Under the pieces are notes generated by a model that was not told the DNA's origin, searched no databases, and was given only the letters and a program-made list of their open reading frames with translations. The position numbers were made by a program, and so were the translations under genes. Shown piece after piece: positions 7,645 through 8,898 of a stretch of DNA of 8,898 bases (within the stretch, counting starts at the first letter, position 1; every line of letters begins with the position of its first letter). The stretch is from CAYMCQ01 sp964389025 (GTDB taxonomy: Bacteria > Verrucomicrobiota > Verrucomicrobiia > Limisphaerales > CAYMCQ01): positions 1 through 8,898 of the forward strand of contig CAYMCQ010000115.1 of NCBI GenBank assembly GCA_964389025.1. The letters are read 5' to 3'.

Positions 7645-7671
7645 AATGGAGGCTTGGTTTTGTTTGGCTCG

Positions 7672-8565
7672 TCAGAGTAAATCCTGATAAGCCAGCCAGA
7701 GCGAGCGGAAATATCTCAGCACGCGCACCGGGTCTTTGCTCTCCGGAATCTCAGCGAGGCAATAACCAGTGAAGCCGGACTCGTTCAAACCTGCCAGCAA
7801 TTTGCGGAAAGGATATTCGTCCAGATACAGGTCACGCATGTGGACGGTGAAAATCTTGTTCTTGAGGAGATTGAAGTTGTGATCGAAACCCTCGCCGTCG
7901 AGATCGGCTTGATTCGAGTTCCAGCAGATGCCGACGTTTTTGTGATCCGCCACGTCCATGATGGTTTTGGCGTTCGGCACCAGTGACGTTTCCTTGCCGT
8001 GAACTTCCAGACGAATCTGCACGCCGTGGCCGGCGGCGAACTCCCCGATTTCGCGCAGTGATTTGCCGATTTGTTCGAGCGTTTTCTCTTTCGGCACTTC
8101 CTTGGGCAAACCGTTTGGACGAACCTTCACTCCCGGGGCGCCGACATCGTGAGCGAGGAGGATGTATTCCTTCGTGGCAGCGATGTCCGCGCGCAATTTC
8201 GCCTGGTCCGGCGTGTGATAATCAAACGCGCTGCCCAGACCCATCAACTCGACGGGTGAATCACGGAACTGTTTCTTCACGTCTTCGCGCTGTTGCTTGC
8301 TCAGCGTCACTTCAACCCCATGCGCGTGCGTCGTGCGGAGTTCGACGCCTTGAAACTTCGTCTCCGAGCAGTTCTTGATGATGGTGGGAACATCCCAGTC
8401 CTTGGCGATGTTGTATGTAACGATGCCAAGCTTCATTTTTGGAGGACGACTGATGAAGCTCGGTTGTTTGGGAGTTTCGGCGGCGAATGTCCGGCCTCCG
8501 AAAATGCCGGCCGCACCCAAAGTCAGCCCGGCAGCCTTCAGAAAATCCCGGCGATGCGTTTTCAT
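7672..8565 (-). CDS. Sugar phosphate isomerase/epimerase-like TIM-barrel protein with Tat signal
   Basis: From the ATG at 8565 the product is 297 residues. I chose this start because it puts the twin-arginine motif HRRDFLKAAG at residues 5-14. A frame extension to a GTG at 8616 adds 17 residues (MTIPGVDPDSRLAFNPI) and begins directly after an apparent stop of a neighbouring frame. Neither start has a clear Shine-Dalgarno site. After the signal (FAAE near 27-30), the barrel opens with KLGIVTYNI and continues with GVELR (E75), LEVHGKE (E187, H189), ICWNSNQ (N216), FTVHMRDL (H242) and YCLAEIPES (E272). These sit where AP_endonuc_2/xylose-isomerase-like proteins place their metal ligands. Relatives isomerise or epimerise keto sugars or inososes. 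Together with the oxidoreductase downstream, it suggests an oxidise-then-isomerise step on a sugar or cyclitol outside the cytoplasm; the substrate is unknown. Confidence 0.9.
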   Translation of the reverse strand: MKTHRRDFLKAAGLTLGAAGIFGGRTFAAETPKQPSFISRPPKMKLGIVTYNIAKDWDVPTIIKNCSETKFQGVELRTTHAHGVEVTLSKQQREDVKKQFRDSPVELMGLGSAFDYHTPDQAKLRADIAATKEYILLAHDVGAPGVKVRPNGLPKEVPKEKTLEQIGKSLREIGEFAAGHGVQIRLEVHGKETSLVPNAKTIMDVADHKNVGICWNSNQADLDGEGFDHNFNLLKNKIFTVHMRDLYLDEYPFRKLLAGLNESGFTGYCLAEIPESKDPVRVLRYFRSLWLAYQDLL

Positions 8566-8616
8566 GATGGGATTGAACGCCAACCGGCTGTCAGGGTCAA
8601 CTCCGGGAATAGTCAC

Positions 8617-8646
8617 TCAATAAACCAACACCAGCGCCACCGCTTC
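8617..8646 (-). repeat. Left copy of an imperfect direct repeat that reads as a gene 3' end
   Basis: This 30-base stretch matches 8715-8745 with three substitutions and one single-base indel; 15 bases in the middle (TAAACCAACACCAGC) are identical. On the - strand it reads ...EAVALVLVY-stop (TGA at 8619-8617), nearly the same ending as the right copy (AAVLVLVY-stop). The frame is open back through the adjacent palindrome, giving NPVDPVKEAVALVLVY. It lies 51 bases before the chosen start of the TIM-barrel gene. Confidence 0.6.
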
Positions 8647-8649
8647 TTT

Positions 8650-8706
8650 GACAGGATCAACAGGATTTGCAGGATGAAAAATCCTGTCCATCCTGTTAAT
8701 CCTGTC
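8650..8706. repeat. 57-bp palindromic repeat of 9-bp units
   Basis: The left arm has ACAGGAT-type units starting at 8651, 8660 and 8669 (period 9). The right arm has ATCCTGT units starting at 8681, 8690 and 8699 (period 9). The arms mirror each other exactly in spacing: GACAGGAT pairs with ATCCTGTC, AACAGGAT with ATCCTGTT, CAGGAT with ATCCTG, with only one and two mismatches plus a G-T pair between them and a GAAAA loop at 8676-8680. Both strands could form a long hairpin. From memory, elements of this CAGGAT type recur between genes in many environmental bacterial genomes; that is recollection, not checked. It is not followed by a T run, so it is not a standard terminator. Confidence 0.85.
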
Positions 8707-8714
8707 GGCAGTCT

Positions 8715-8745
8715 TCAGTAAACCAACACCAGCACCGCCGCCTTC
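8715..8745 (-). repeat. Right copy of the imperfect direct repeat flanking the palindrome
   Basis: Partner of 8617-8646. On the - strand it encodes the ending KAAVLVLVY-stop. Eight bases (8707-8714) separate it from the palindrome, while the left copy lies three or four bases from it. Confidence 0.6.
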
Positions 8746-8792
8746 TCCGCATCCTTCACCACGTCAGCGGAGGGACTCGTGTAACTCAGTAG
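8715..8792 (-). pseudogene. 3' fragment of an unidentified gene, apparently interrupted by an insertion sequence
   Basis: The - strand reads LLSYTSPSADVVKDAEKAAV then LVLVY and TGA at 8717-8715. Upstream of about 8793 the sequence changes to what looks like an insertion-sequence end, so only about 25 codons remain here and any rest of the gene would lie beyond that element, outside the window. I do not recognise the family. The frame is short and could be chance; the reason to take it seriously is that its last residues recur in the direct repeat at 8617-8646. Its 3' end overlaps the right copy of that repeat (8715-8745). Confidence 0.35.
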
Positions 8793-8898
8793 TGTCCAGT
8801 TAAAAATCGGACAAGGTCTGGTTGTTTTGGGCTTCAGCGGCATTTTGCGAGGGTGAGTTTTTTGCAAACAACTCATTGAGCGGCACTTGCTCGAAGGC
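8793..8898 (-). mobile_element. Probable insertion-sequence end (partial, runs off the right edge)
   Basis: At 8793 the sequence starts with TGTCCAGTTAAAAATCGGAC, which contains the inverted pair TGTCC (8793-8797) and GGACA (8809-8813) and overlaps the stop codon of a transposase-like frame on the - strand. A terminal repeat that overlaps the end of the transposase gene is common in compact insertion sequences. The other terminus lies outside the window, so neither the terminal inverted repeat nor a target duplication can be verified. Confidence 0.4.
8800..8898 (-). CDS. C-terminal end of a probable transposase (partial)
   Basis: The - strand is open from the right edge to TAA at 8802-8800, giving 32 residues: AFEQVPLNELFAKNSP, then SQNAAEAQNNQTLSDF. 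The polar, glutamine/asparagine-rich tail ending in NQ-x-x-L-x-F/DF resembles the tails of some DDE transposases, perhaps of the IS4 type, but this is recollection of a pattern rather than a motif with catalytic residues. The catalytic core would be outside the window. The stop lies inside the putative terminal repeat at 8793-8813. It could also be the end of an unrelated small gene. Confidence 0.4.
   Translation of the reverse strand, partial: AFEQVPLNELFAKNSPSQNAAEAQNNQTLSDF

Larger units (their letters stand above)
8566..8898. other. Right-edge region without an intact gene
   Basis: Upstream of the TIM-barrel start there are no complete genes. The stretch contains the two tail-like direct repeats, the 9-mer palindrome between them, a gene-end fragment and an insertion-sequence end, each listed separately. 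I see no convincing promoter for the TIM-barrel gene here; its transcription may start beyond the insertion sequence or in the short stretch at 8566-8616. Confidence 0.5.

Noticed and set aside
8566..8616. A 17-residue N-terminal extension of the TIM-barrel protein from GTG at 8616
   Set aside because: It would push the twin-arginine motif inward and has no Shine-Dalgarno site; the ATG at 8565 gives a standard Tat signal.
8293..8721. A 142-codon + strand frame ending across the palindrome
   Set aside because: It runs antisense to the TIM-barrel gene and then through the 9-mer repeat, giving the repetitive RINRICRMKNPVHPVNPV segment. This is translation of a repeat, not a gene.

Overview
The window most likely comes from a Verrucomicrobiota genome, or failing that another PVC-group bacterium. 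The main evidence is the 1730-residue secreted protein that fuses a planctomycete-type cytochrome c domain, a WD40 propeller and the DUF1549/DUF1553 pair. These families are typical of Planctomycetota and Verrucomicrobiota. The two Tat-exported sugar-metabolism proteins beside it (a Gfo/Idh/MocA oxidoreductase and a xylose-isomerase-like TIM barrel) fit the same group. The phylum call is inference; no rRNA or other marker gene is present.

Layout. Left edge (1-804, + strand): the last 67 codons of a MacB/FtsX-like ABC permease, overlapped by its ATPase gene. The ATPase keeps Walker A, signature and Walker B but loses its C-terminus, including the H-loop, at a junction near 745-770. On the other side of that junction, on the - strand, lies a 55-codon start of an unrelated membrane protein (910 to 743), also cut off. 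Two gene heads are thus joined tail to tail, either by a real deletion or inversion or by an assembly chimera.

Centre (915-8565, - strand): three genes run leftward. They are the Tat-exported TIM-barrel isomerase/epimerase (8565-7672), the Tat-exported oxidoreductase (7644-6319, 27 bp later), and the large cytochrome/WD40/PSD1 protein (6107-915, after a 211-bp gap with a perfect 18-bp palindrome). The truncated membrane-protein start follows 4 bp after the large gene. The first two look like one transcription unit acting on a sugar or cyclitol in the periplasm. The large gene may have its own promoter very close to its ATG.

Right edge (8566-8898): no intact gene. It holds a 57-bp palindrome built from three 9-bp units per arm, flanked by two imperfect 30-bp direct copies of what looks like the 3' end of a gene (both - strand readings end in VLVY-stop). 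At the edge is what appears to be the terminus of an insertion sequence carrying the last 32 codons of a transposase-like gene.

The most interesting material is repeat biology. A 70-bp block of heptamers (consensus AGTCTAA, five units one way, a 7-nt centre, four units the other way) lies inside the large gene and is translated in frame as an extra loop of the propeller. It has the same architecture as the 9-mer palindrome at the right edge. I found no RNA genes, no CRISPR array and no convincing new multi-gene system.
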